Origin: Nonomuraea endophytica | GTDB lineage: Bacteria > Actinomycetota > Actinomycetes > Streptosporangiales > Streptosporangiaceae | Length of the DNA: 64,000 nt | Assembly: GCF_014203235.1 (NCBI RefSeq) | Contig: NZ_JACHIN010000014.1 | Location: forward strand, 202,355-266,354 | Reading direction: 5' to 3' | Shown: piece by piece, positions 23,905-31,830 of the stretch | Layout: each line of letters begins with the position of its first letter | Numbering within the stretch: the stretch's first letter is position 1 | Notes under the pieces: generated by a model | Databases searched by the model: none | What the model was told of the DNA's origin: nothing | The model's input: only the letters and a program-made list of their open reading frames with translations | Position numbers and translations under genes: made by a program

Positions 23905-24966
23905 TCAGCGAAGTTCGCTGATCAGCTTCTCCCACTGCTCGCCCACGCCGTCGGCGGAGTGGCGGGCGGTCGTCTCCAGCGCCCCGGCGGCCAGCGAACG
24001 GCGCCGCCGTTCGTCGTCGATGAGCGCCAGCAGGGCCGCGGCGAACATCTGCTCCTCGCCCTCGGGCACGAGCACCCCGTTGTAGCCGGTCGCCACGAAC
24101 TCGCTCGGCCCTCTGGCCCCGTCGAAGGCCACCACGGGCACCCCGCAGCCCATCGCCTCCAGCACGGTCATCCCCAGGTCCTCGGTACGCGAGGTCGTGG
24201 CCACGATCGACGCCTTGGCGAACTCGCCGGCCAGATCGGGCGTCGTGCCCATGAAGTAGACGTGGTTGTGCAGATCCAGCTCGCGCACCAGCGCCCGCAG
24301 CCGCCGTTCTTCAGGCCCGCCACCGTAGAGCCGCAGCCGCCAGTCCGGACGCTTGTCGGCCACCATCGCGAACGCCCTGATCAACCGGTCGTACGCCTTG
24401 GCCGGCACCCACCGTCCACCCGCCGCCACGATCCGGTTGTCCATCCGCGAGCGCGGCCACGGCCCACGGGGCAGCGCGTCCGGTACGGCCAGCACCTTCG
24501 GCCCACCCTCGACCAGCCGCGTCCACTCCTCCCGCGCCGACTCGGTGGCCGTGACGACCGCGTCGAGCCGGGGGTAGAACTTGCGCACCGGGGCGGGCAC
24601 CGACGGCCGGCCCCATTCGCGGGCGATGCGGAGGATCTCGCGCGGGCCGTACCTGGCGGCCTGGACAGACAATCCTGGCCGCGTCGTGATCAGAACATCA
24701 CTCTTCAGTCCGCGCAACGTGCGCCACAGGGCCACCTCCGTGCGCATCTGCCCGCTGGGGAACAGATGCCTGACGCCCGGCCGGACGTCCACCACCGAGC
24801 GGAGCCTGACCTTGGAGCCGACCGGGAAGAAGGGCTTCTCCTTCTGCCGCCTGATGCTGATCACTTCGACCTCGTGCCGCTCGGCCAGGGCGCTGGCGAG
24901 GTTGAGCGTGGACCGGATGTCGCCGCGCATGCCGTACGCGGAGGGGAGCATCAGGCTGACCTTCAC
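23905..24966 (-). CDS. GT4-type glycosyltransferase
   Basis: A 353-residue retaining glycosyltransferase of the GT-B fold. GTG 24966 overlaps the previous stop (GTGA). N-terminal domain: MKVSLMLPSAYGMRGDIRST, SDVLITTRPG. C-terminal nucleotide-sugar domain: IVAAGGRWVPAKAYDRLIRA, WRLRLYGGGPEERRL, VYFMGTTPDLAGEFAKAS, and the EX7E-type motif in EDLGMTVLEAMGCGVPVVAF. Acceptor unknown. Its coupling to the gene at 24963 suggests they act together, possibly on a cell-wall glycopolymer (inference). Confidence 0.88.
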   Translation of the reverse strand: MKVSLMLPSAYGMRGDIRSTLNLASALAERHEVEVISIRRQKEKPFFPVGSKVRLRSVVDVRPGVRHLFPSGQMRTEVALWRTLRGLKSDVLITTRPGLSVQAARYGPREILRIAREWGRPSVPAPVRKFYPRLDAVVTATESAREEWTRLVEGGPKVLAVPDALPRGPWPRSRMDNRIVAAGGRWVPAKAYDRLIRAFAMVADKRPDWRLRLYGGGPEERRLRALVRELDLHNHVYFMGTTPDLAGEFAKASIVATTSRTEDLGMTVLEAMGCGVPVVAFDGARGPSEFVATGYNGVLVPEGEEQMFAAALLALIDDERRRRSLAAGALETTARHSADGVGEQWEKLISELR

Positions 24967-25757
24967 CCGCCCACCTCGATCCGCAGTTCGTCGTCCGCGG
25001 TGTAGCAGGGCCGGACGGGCACGCCGTCCACCTTGGTCGCGGGATAGTGCAGGCGGCGGCGTTTGCCGTCCACGTCGTCGAGCCGCGAGCCCAGCCGCAG
25101 CGGCTCCGGCAGCCCCTCGACCTCCAGGGACGGCTCCCAGGTGCCGGAGGCCTCCGGGTCGGCGGCGATGACGTCCACGAGGGAGATCGCGGCGTGGAAG
25201 CGCACGCCCTGGACGGTGGCCCGCGCGGACAGGTGCGCGGCCGACTGCCTGCGGCGCAGCGCGAGACTGGCCTCGTGGCGGGCGTCGTCGTCGTCCAGGC
25301 CGGTGTAGGCGAGCAGGCCCATCACCTCGAACCGGCCCTCCCTGAACCACACCGAGCGCACCTCGGCCACCGGCTCCGCCTCGTCGATCTTGAGCGCGAG
25401 GAAGCCGTTGCGCGTGCGGTAGGAGCGGTAGGCGAAGGTGCGTTTGCACAGCGCGTAGGTGTCGAGGTGGTCCAGCGAAAAGCCGGGATCCACGCTCCTG
25501 AGCCTGGTCCTGGCGCCGTCGTGGCGCAGGTAGGCGTCCCATCTGCCGGCGATGAGGCCCAGCGGCGCCAGCGACACCGCGAGCGTGGCCTCGCGCGACC
25601 TGCCTCCCGGCTTGCCGAGCACCACGTCGCGCTCGACGCCCGTTCCCCGATGGCGCAGCACCAGTTCGGTGCCTTCATCGAGCGGGTCGTCGATCGCGAG
25701 TCGCAGGGAGAGCACGTCAGCCAGAGTGACTTCCGCGTCTGTGACGACGACGCGCAT
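24963..25757 (-). CDS. protein of unknown function coupled to a glycosyltransferase
   Basis: A 264-residue predominantly beta protein without signal or membrane segments. It contains VLSLRLAIDDPLDEGTELVLRHRG, LAPLGLIAGRWDAYL and VDPGFSLDHLDTYALCKRTFAYRSYRTRNG, with the last region resembling the beta-sandwich regions attached to teichoic-acid-type glycosyltransferases (weak impression). Its stop overlaps the glycosyltransferase start, so both are made in fixed ratio. It may be a glycopolymer-binding partner, but this is a guess. Confidence 0.6.
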   Translation of the reverse strand: MRVVVTDAEVTLADVLSLRLAIDDPLDEGTELVLRHRGTGVERDVVLGKPGGRSREATLAVSLAPLGLIAGRWDAYLRHDGARTRLRSVDPGFSLDHLDTYALCKRTFAYRSYRTRNGFLALKIDEAEPVAEVRSVWFREGRFEVMGLLAYTGLDDDDARHEASLALRRRQSAAHLSARATVQGVRFHAAISLVDVIAADPEASGTWEPSLEVEGLPEPLRLGSRLDDVDGKRRRLHYPATKVDGVPVRPCYTADDELRIEVGG

Positions 25758-25905
25758 CGCGAGCCCCCTCCCCGTCGAATGAAGCCATGCGACGTTGAGG
25801 TTACCGTGATTTTCCCGTTATGTGGATGGCGGATTTCCGGCGCTTGACCGGTCTGACGTGCGAAACTCCTCCACAAGGGCAGTGAAGGAGTCCGACTTTC
25901 CCGCG

Positions 25906-28008
25906 TCAGGACGTGCCCTTGACCGACTTGATCAAGAGCTGCGCCACGTCCACGACCTCCAGCGACTCCTTCGCCTCGCCGCTGTTCTTCTTCTCGTTGA
26001 TGGCGTCGCCGAGCATCACCATGCAGAACGGGCAGGCGGTCGAGACCGTGTCCGGGTTGGTGGTCAGCGCCTCGTCCACGCGCTCGGTGTTGATGCGCTT
26101 GCCGATGCGCTCCTCCATCCACATGCGGGCGCCGCCGGCGCCGCAGCAGAAGCCCCGGTCCTTGTGCCGGTGCATCTCCTGGGTCTGCACGCCGGGCACC
26201 TTCGACATGATGTCGCGGGGCTGGGAGTAGACCTTGTTGTGGCGGCCGAGGAAGCACGGGTCGTGGTAGGTGATCTTCTCCTCGATCGGCGTGACCGGGG
26301 TGAGCTTGCCGGTGTCGACCAGGTGCGACAGCAGCTGGGTGTGGTGGACGACCTCGAAGGTGCCGCCGAGCTGCGGGTACTCGTTGGCCAGCGTGTTGAA
26401 GCAGTGGGGGCAGGTGGCCACGATCTTCTTGACCCCGGCCTCCTTCAGCGTCTCGATGTTCTGCTGGGCGAGCATGTTGAAGAGGTACTCCATGCCCAGG
26501 CGGCGGGCCGGGTCACCGGTGCAGGCCTCCATCGGGCCGAGCACGGCGAACTTCACGCCCGCGATGTGCAGGAGCTCGGCGACGGCCTTGGTGGTCTTCT
26601 TGGCCCGGTCCTCCAGCGCGCCGGCGCAGCCGACCCAGAAGAGGTACTCGGCGTCCTCGGGCATCTTGTCCTCGACCAGCTCGACCTCGAAGTCGAGCTC
26701 CTCGATCCAGTCGGCCCGCTTCATCTCGGACATGCCCCACGGGTTGCCCTTGTTCTCCAGGTTCTTCACCATCACCCCCGCCTCGGACGGGAACGACGAC
26801 TCGACCATCACCTGGTAGCGGCGCATGTCGAGGATGTGGTCGATGTGCTCGATGTCCACCGGGCACTGCTCGACGCAGGCGCCGCAGTTGGTGCACGACC
26901 ACAGCACGTCGGGGTGGATGATGCCTTCCTCGCCGACCAGCGGCTTCTCCAGCAGCGCGAGCACGTCAGTGTCGGCGTGGCTGGTGTCGGCGCCCTGCAG
27001 CAGATAGGGGGCGACCTTGAAGGCGTGGTCGCGCTGGTCGAGGATCAGCATCTTCGGCGACAGCGGCTTGTCGGTGTTCCACGCCGGGCACTGCGACTGG
27101 CAACGTCCGCACTCGGTGCAGGAGTAGAAGTCGAGGAAGCCCTTCCACGTCGTGTCGCCGATCTTGCCCCGGCCGAGCTTCTCCGGGTCCAGGTCCTCGT
27201 CTTCGAAGTCCACGAGCTTGCCGTCCACCCGCAGCTCGGAAGCGGCGCCCAGGCCGTCGGGGCGGCGCGAGAACAGCACGTTCAGCGGCGCGGTGAAGAT
27301 GTGCAGGTGCTTGGAGTTCACCACGATGACCAGGAACACCAGCATGAAGCCGATGTGCAGGAGCAGCGCGATCTCCTCCAGCAGAGCGCTGGCGGGCAGG
27401 ACCTTTCCGAGCGCGATCGAGACGAAAGCGCCGCCGGTGTACGGCAGGTTGCCGTTCGCCGAGGCGACACCACGCGCCAGGAACAACGTCCAGATGATGT
27501 TGAAGATCATGAACAGGACGAGCCAGGCGCCGCCCAGGTGCGAACCGGAGAAGCGGGACTTGCGGCCAAGCGTCTTCGGCGAGTTCTTGATCCGGATGAC
27601 CGCGAACGCGATGAGCCCGAGCACACAGGCCACCGCGATGAAGTCCTGCAGGAAGCCGAGCGCCGACCACTGCCCGATCAGCGGGATGTGGAAGTTCGGC
27701 CGCCCGGTGATGGCGCCCTGGACGATCCCGCCGTACGCCTCGATGTAGACGGTCAGCAGGATGAAGAAGGCCCACATGACGAAGAAGTGCGCCACGCCGG
27801 ACGGCGTCCACTTCAGCAGCTTCTTCTGCCCGAAGACCTCGACGATCTGGGCCTTGAGCTCATCGGGTACGTGAGTCCTGGCGTACTCGATGCGTTCGGG
27901 GGCCGGTGGTCCGACGGTCGCGAGCTTGAACAGGAACAGGGCCCTGCGGCCCGCGACGGCCACCGCCGCCACGGTCATGACGAGCGCGAGCACGGCTACC
28001 CAGAGCAC
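25906..28008 (-). CDS. membrane-bound (Fe-S) oxidoreductase, heterodisulfide reductase HdrD/GlpC-like
   Basis: A ~700-residue fusion protein. The N-terminal ~270 residues hold about six transmembrane helices resembling a NarI/HdrE-type haem or quinone module. Next come two [4Fe-4S] motifs (CTECGRCQSQCPAW and CTNCGACVEQCPVD), then two CCG domains (VGCAGALEDR...ACTGDPARRLG...CPHCFN, and HDPCFLGRHN...FCCGAGG...ACPFC). It should pass electrons between the quinone pool and a soluble donor such as an acyl-CoA, lactate or glycolate enzyme; the partner is unknown. GTG 28008 is preferred for its GGAGGA site; GTG 28020 is possible. A TetR-type operator lies upstream. Confidence 0.88.
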   Translation of the reverse strand: MLWVAVLALVMTVAAVAVAGRRALFLFKLATVGPPAPERIEYARTHVPDELKAQIVEVFGQKKLLKWTPSGVAHFFVMWAFFILLTVYIEAYGGIVQGAITGRPNFHIPLIGQWSALGFLQDFIAVACVLGLIAFAVIRIKNSPKTLGRKSRFSGSHLGGAWLVLFMIFNIIWTLFLARGVASANGNLPYTGGAFVSIALGKVLPASALLEEIALLLHIGFMLVFLVIVVNSKHLHIFTAPLNVLFSRRPDGLGAASELRVDGKLVDFEDEDLDPEKLGRGKIGDTTWKGFLDFYSCTECGRCQSQCPAWNTDKPLSPKMLILDQRDHAFKVAPYLLQGADTSHADTDVLALLEKPLVGEEGIIHPDVLWSCTNCGACVEQCPVDIEHIDHILDMRRYQVMVESSFPSEAGVMVKNLENKGNPWGMSEMKRADWIEELDFEVELVEDKMPEDAEYLFWVGCAGALEDRAKKTTKAVAELLHIAGVKFAVLGPMEACTGDPARRLGMEYLFNMLAQQNIETLKEAGVKKIVATCPHCFNTLANEYPQLGGTFEVVHHTQLLSHLVDTGKLTPVTPIEEKITYHDPCFLGRHNKVYSQPRDIMSKVPGVQTQEMHRHKDRGFCCGAGGARMWMEERIGKRINTERVDEALTTNPDTVSTACPFCMVMLGDAINEKKNSGEAKESLEVVDVAQLLIKSVKGTS

Positions 28009-28143
28009 AGGTCCTCCCACAGACGGCGTTGGCTGCCAGCGTACGGTTGCCGGTCATCCACGCAATGACCAGGTCTCCCCAGAATCCTACCCACGAGTAA
28101 CATTCCGGGCCCAACGCGACCCACCCTAAGGTCAACCCGCCTT

Positions 28144-28160
28144 CTAGAACAATGCTCTAG
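28144..28160. promoter_or_regulatory. candidate TetR operator CTAGAACAATGCTCTAG
   Basis: A 17-bp imperfect palindrome (CTAGA-N7-TCTAG arms) in the gap between the TetR gene, whose stop it overlaps, and the Hdr-like gene 124-136 bp downstream. The TAGAACA...TCTA form is common for TetR-family sites in actinobacteria. Confidence 0.5.
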
Positions 28161-28738
28161 CCTGTGAGATAGCGCTGAATCGTCGGCGCCACCAGCTCCA
28201 CCAGCTCCTCGTCGTCAGCGGACGCCAGGGGCTCCAGCTGCAGCACGTAGCGCGCCATCACCAGCCCGAACATCTGGGCGAAGGCCGCCTCGATCCGCAG
28301 GTGCGGCACGCCCAGCCCGTCGGCCACCCGGAAGAGCACCGCGTTGGTCATGAACTCCCGCAGCATCACCAGCGCCGCCTCGTTGGTCATCGCCGAACGC
28401 AGCAGCGCGATCACCGGCTGGCGGGCCGAGTCCTCGGAGGTCAGCTTGAGCAACAGGCGGACCATCCGCTCGCCCACCTCTTCACGCGGGCCCTCCAGGA
28501 TCGCCGGAACCACCTCCTCCGGGTTGATCGGAAGGTGCATGGCCTGGGCGAACATGCCCTCCTTGGTGTCGAAGTAGTGGTGCACCAGCGCCGGATCGAC
28601 CTGCGCCTGCCTGGCGATGCCGCGTACCGTCGCCTTGTCGAAGCCCTTCTCGGCGAAGACCGTCCTGGCCGCGGCGAGGATCTCGCCCCGCGTGTCCACG
28701 GAGCCCGGCCGGCGGCCGGGACGCCGTTTGACGGTCAT
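28157..28738 (-). CDS. TetR family transcriptional regulator
   Basis: A 193-residue repressor. ATG 28738 overlaps the methyltransferase stop (ATGA). Basic N-terminal arm (KRRPGRRPGS), then an HTH with ILAAARTVFAEKGFDKATV, GIARQAQVDPALVHHYF and DTKEGMFAQAM. The C-terminal ligand domain is all-helical. It lies third in the group TIM-barrel / methyltransferase / TetR, and its probable operator is in front of the Hdr-like gene. Confidence 0.9.
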   Translation of the reverse strand: MTVKRRPGRRPGSVDTRGEILAAARTVFAEKGFDKATVRGIARQAQVDPALVHHYFDTKEGMFAQAMHLPINPEEVVPAILEGPREEVGERMVRLLLKLTSEDSARQPVIALLRSAMTNEAALVMLREFMTNAVLFRVADGLGVPHLRIEAAFAQMFGLVMARYVLQLEPLASADDEELVELVAPTIQRYLTG

Positions 28739-29493
28739 CTCCCCACCGCCAGGTAGACGCGCATCGGCACGCTCAGCATGCCGTTGGGGAAGGCCCGCCT
28801 GAGCTCGCCGCGGCGGCGCTCCACCAGCTCGTCGGCCAGCTCGGCCGACAGCGCCGCCATGTAGGAGTGCGAGCGCAGGTCGAGCAGGAACTCCTCGATG
28901 CCGACCAGCCGGTTCCACGGGATCCAGCGCTCCTCGACCACCTCGAAGGCAGCCGCGATCGGCGGCACCGTCCACTTCTCGTGCGCCGGGCCCCAGTAGC
29001 GCGGCGCCTCGGCCGACAGCCGCGCCTCGTGGTCGGCCAGCCACTCGGCCTGGCGGGCGTCGGCGAGGTTCCAGCAGGCCGCGATCGCGCCGCCGGGGCG
29101 CAGCGCCCGCCGGGCCTCGGCGATCGAGACCGCCGGGTCCAGCCAGTGCCACGACTGGGCATAGGTGACCAGGTCGGCGCTGGCGTCGCCCACGGGCAAC
29201 GCGTTGCCGTCCGCGACCACGGCGGCCACGCCGGCCGTACCGGAGAGGCGGGAGACGAGGTAGGAGAGCATTTCCGCGCCCGGATCCACGGCCAGCACCC
29301 GCGCGCCGCGGGCCCGCAGGGCACGCGTCAGGATGCCGGTGCCCGCGCCGACGTCCACGACCGTCGCGCCCGCGAGCTCGATCCCGGTGATCTCGGAAAC
29401 CGCCCCGTAGACCTCGTCGGGGTAGTGCGGGCGGGCCGCGTCGTAGGCCTCGGCGACCCGGTCGAACATGCTGCCGAGCTCACGTTCGATCAT
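28735..29493 (-). CDS. class I SAM-dependent methyltransferase
   Basis: A 252-residue methyltransferase. Motif I VVDVGAGTGILTRAL, motif II AVDPGAEML, then VADGNALPVGDASADLV and a motif-IV-like YAQSWHWLDP, as in the Methyltransf_11 class. The SWHWLD motif is common in actinobacterial small-molecule methyltransferases related to UbiE. ATG 29493 overlaps the TIM-barrel gene stop and its own stop overlaps TetR, so the three genes form one translationally coupled unit. Substrate unknown. Confidence 0.88.
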   Translation of the reverse strand: MIERELGSMFDRVAEAYDAARPHYPDEVYGAVSEITGIELAGATVVDVGAGTGILTRALRARGARVLAVDPGAEMLSYLVSRLSGTAGVAAVVADGNALPVGDASADLVTYAQSWHWLDPAVSIAEARRALRPGGAIAACWNLADARQAEWLADHEARLSAEAPRYWGPAHEKWTVPPIAAAFEVVEERWIPWNRLVGIEEFLLDLRSHSYMAALSAELADELVERRRGELRRAFPNGMLSVPMRVYLAVGR

Positions 29494-30299
29494 GTGCGCG
29501 CCGCCAGGAACAGCCGGGCGAAGGCGAGCGCCTCGGCGAGGTCGTCGATCCGCTCGGTCCGCGAGGCCGCCTTGCGGGTGTTGATCTCCAGCACGACCAG
29601 GCCGTCGTAGCCGTTCCTGGCCAGGCGCTCCAGCATCGGCGCGCACGGCTGGTTGCCGCGACCCGGCACCAGGTGCTCGTCCTTGTTGGTCGTGCCGAGG
29701 CCGTCGGCCAGGTGCAGGTGGGCGAGCCGGTCGCCCAGCTTGGTCGCCATCTCCATCGCGTCGGAGCCGGAGACCGCGGTGTGCGACAGGTCGAGCGTGA
29801 CATGCGGGAAGTCGTAGTCGACCGGGTTCCAGTCGGGCGAGTACGGCACCACGTCGTTGCCACGGGCGCGCAGCGGGAACATGTTCTCCACGGCGAAGAT
29901 GATGTCGGTCTCCTCGCGCATGCGCGCCAGACCCGTCTCGAAGTCGCGAGCGTAGTCGCGCTGCCAGCGGAACGGCGGATGCACCACGACGGTCTGCGCG
30001 CCCAGCCGCTCGGCGGCCTTCTGCGCCCTGACCAGCTTGGCCCACGGATCGCGCCCCCAGACACGCTGGGTGACCAGCAGGCAGGGCGCGTGGATGGCCA
30101 GCACGGGCACCTCGTAGTGCTGCGAAAGCCGCTCGATCACGTCGATGTCCTGGCTCACCGGGTCGGCGCCGACCATGATCTCGACGCCGTCGTAGCCCAG
30201 GCGCGCGGCCAGTTCGAACGCATCGGGTGTGCGTTCCGGATATACCGAAGCAGTGGACAATGCGATCTTCGCATTGGGCACGCGGATGACGTCAGCCAC
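29490..30299 (-). CDS. sugar phosphate isomerase/epimerase-type TIM-barrel protein (AP_endonuc_2 family)
   Basis: A 269-residue TIM barrel. Metal-ligand positions typical of the xylose-isomerase-like family are visible: GYDGVEIMVG (Glu), VVVHPPF (His), FAVENMFPL (Glu), VTLDLSHTAVSG (Asp, His), HLHLADGL (His) and VVLEINTR (Glu). GTG start at 30299. First gene of the coupled trio with the methyltransferase and TetR. Function unassigned: isomerase, epimerase or endonuclease IV-like. Confidence 0.85.
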   Translation of the reverse strand: MADVIRVPNAKIALSTASVYPERTPDAFELAARLGYDGVEIMVGADPVSQDIDVIERLSQHYEVPVLAIHAPCLLVTQRVWGRDPWAKLVRAQKAAERLGAQTVVVHPPFRWQRDYARDFETGLARMREETDIIFAVENMFPLRARGNDVVPYSPDWNPVDYDFPHVTLDLSHTAVSGSDAMEMATKLGDRLAHLHLADGLGTTNKDEHLVPGRGNQPCAPMLERLARNGYDGLVVLEINTRKAASRTERIDDLAEALAFARLFLAART

Positions 30300-30356
30300 G
30301 TTGCCAGCCTAAGCGGGGTGAGGCTGCGGCGTGGCGCATGCGCCTACGGTTGACGC

Positions 30357-31055
30357 ATGTCACGCATTGCCCACGGTGCCATCCCGAGCCCCAACATCTG
30401 GCACACGCCGCAGGTCTACGAGCTGGAGAACCGCGCCGTCGACCCCGATGGCGCGGCGGACGCGGCGATGCGGGAGATCCGTCCGCGGGACGGCGCGGTC
30501 GTGCTCGACATCGGCTGCGGCACCGGCTACCACCTGCCCGCGCTCGCCGCGGAGTCCGCCCGGGTGATCGGCGTGGAGCCGCACGGCGACCTGGTCAAGC
30601 TGGCCCTGCGGCGCTGCGCGGGCCTGGCCGGCGTCGAGGTGCACCGCGCCACAGCCCAGAGCCTGCCGGTGCCCGACGCGAGCGTGGACGTCGTGATCGC
30701 GCGCTGGGCGTACTTCTTCGGTCCCGGCTGCGAGCCGGGCCTGCGCGAACTCGACCGCGTGGTACGGCGGGGCGGCGCCGCCTTCGTCGTCGACCTGGAC
30801 GCCACCAGGGGCGACTTCGGCCGCTGGTTCCAGCGAACCGTGCCCGGCTACAACCCCACGGCCGTCGAGACCTTCTGGACCCGGCAGGGCTGGCTGCGCC
30901 GTCCCCTCGACCTGCGCATGTCCTTCGAGCGCCGGGCCGACCTGGAGGCGGTGCTGCGCATCGAGTTCACGCCGGAGGTGGCCGCCGAGGCGATCAAAGA
31001 GACTCCTGGGCTGGAAGTGGCGTATCCGAACGTGCTGCGGTGGCGTACCTATTGA
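30357..31055 (+). CDS. class I SAM-dependent methyltransferase
   Basis: A 232-residue methyltransferase with motif I VLDIGCGTGYHLPALA, acidic motif II GVEPHGDLVKLA, then HRATAQSLPVPDASVDVVIARWAYFFG (the ATAQSLPVPDASVDVV part is the Methyltransf_11 pattern). It starts 58 bp from the divergent TIM-barrel gene. Its TGA stop falls inside the -35 element of the merR promoter. Confidence 0.88.
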   Translation: MSRIAHGAIPSPNIWHTPQVYELENRAVDPDGAADAAMREIRPRDGAVVLDIGCGTGYHLPALAAESARVIGVEPHGDLVKLALRRCAGLAGVEVHRATAQSLPVPDASVDVVIARWAYFFGPGCEPGLRELDRVVRRGGAAFVVDLDATRGDFGRWFQRTVPGYNPTAVETFWTRQGWLRRPLDLRMSFERRADLEAVLRIEFTPEVAAEAIKETPGLEVAYPNVLRWRTY

Positions 31056-31083
31056 CATTGACGTTGGTGTCAACGTTTAGCGT
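31052..31083 (+). promoter_or_regulatory. MerR-type promoter and operator of merR-trxA
   Basis: TTGACA at 31052-31057 and TAGCGT at 31078-31083 are separated by 20 bp, the long spacer typical of MerR-controlled promoters. The spacer contains the perfect inverted repeat ACGTTGGTGTCAACGT (31061-31076). Transcription would start at about 31090, the A of the merR ATG, giving a leaderless transcript. Confidence 0.7.
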
Positions 31084-31089
31084 GGACAC

Positions 31090-31455
31090 ATGCGGATCGG
31101 TGAACTGGCCAGACGGGCGGGCGTGAGCACCAGGTCACTGCGCTATTACGAGCAGCACGGCCTGATCAGCGCCCGGCGCGCCGCCAACGGCTATCGCGAG
31201 TACCAGGAGGACGACGTCCGGCTGGTCAGCGAGATCCGCACGCTGCTCACCAACGGTTTCACGCTGGACGACGCCCGTCCGTTCGTCGAGTGCCTGCGCT
31301 CCGGCCACTCCTCCGGCGGCGAGTGCGCCGGATCGGTCGAGGTCTACCGCCGCAAGCTGGAGGAGATCGACTCCGAGATCCGCACACTGCTCGCCCGCCG
31401 CGCCGAGGTGGCCGCGCAACTGTGTTCCGGATGTGTCTTCAAGGGAGAGAAATGA
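31090..31455 (+). CDS. MerR family transcriptional regulator
   Basis: A 121-residue regulator. The winged HTH (residues 1-70) shows MRIGELARRAGVSTRSLRYYEQHGL and NGYREYQEDDVRLV. The dimerisation helix and a short effector region follow, with cysteines in FVECLRSGHSS, GECAGS and a C-terminal CSGC. The three cysteine sites suggest thiol- or metal-based sensing, as in SoxR-like members (inference). It is translationally coupled to thioredoxin (ATGA overlap) and sits behind its own long-spacer promoter, so it probably activates this operon. Confidence 0.9.
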   Translation: MRIGELARRAGVSTRSLRYYEQHGLISARRAANGYREYQEDDVRLVSEIRTLLTNGFTLDDARPFVECLRSGHSSGGECAGSVEVYRRKLEEIDSEIRTLLARRAEVAAQLCSGCVFKGEK

Positions 31456-31757
31456 TCACGCTCACCACCGACAACTTCGACGAGCAGGTACTGAAGAGCG
31501 ACAAGCCGGTGCTCGTGGACTTCTGGGCCGAATGGTGCGGCCCCTGCCGTATGGTCGCGCCCGTGCTGGAGGAGATCGAGGCCACGCACGGTCTGGCGAT
31601 CGGCAAGCTCAACACCGACGAGCACCCGCAGATCATGGCGCGCTTCGGGGTGATGAGCATTCCGACCATGATCCTTTTTGAGAACGGGGAGCCGGTCAAG
31701 CAGGTCATCGGCGCCAAGCCCAAGCGGCTGCTTGAGCGCGAACTGGGCCTCGCGTAG
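31452..31757 (+). CDS. trxA: thioredoxin
   Basis: A 101-residue thioredoxin with the active-site motif WCGPC in VDFWAEWCGPCRMVAP, the cis-Pro segment SIPTMILFENGE, and VIGAKPKRLLEREL at the end. It reduces protein disulfides in the cytosol. ATG 31452 overlaps the merR stop. Genome order suggests a redox-responsive operon distinct from the usual trxB-trxA pair. Confidence 0.94.
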   Translation: MITLTTDNFDEQVLKSDKPVLVDFWAEWCGPCRMVAPVLEEIEATHGLAIGKLNTDEHPQIMARFGVMSIPTMILFENGEPVKQVIGAKPKRLLERELGLA

Positions 31758-31830
31758 TCCCTTTTGTGTAGTTCGGATCGTCATCGCGAGCGATCCGCTC
31801 CGCTGAGTGACGGCCCTAACGTGGCCGGTC

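Noticed and set aside
25822..28068. 748-codon plus-strand frame opposite the Hdr-like gene
   Set aside because: Shadow frame without motifs; the minus strand encodes four iron-sulfur and CCG motifs.
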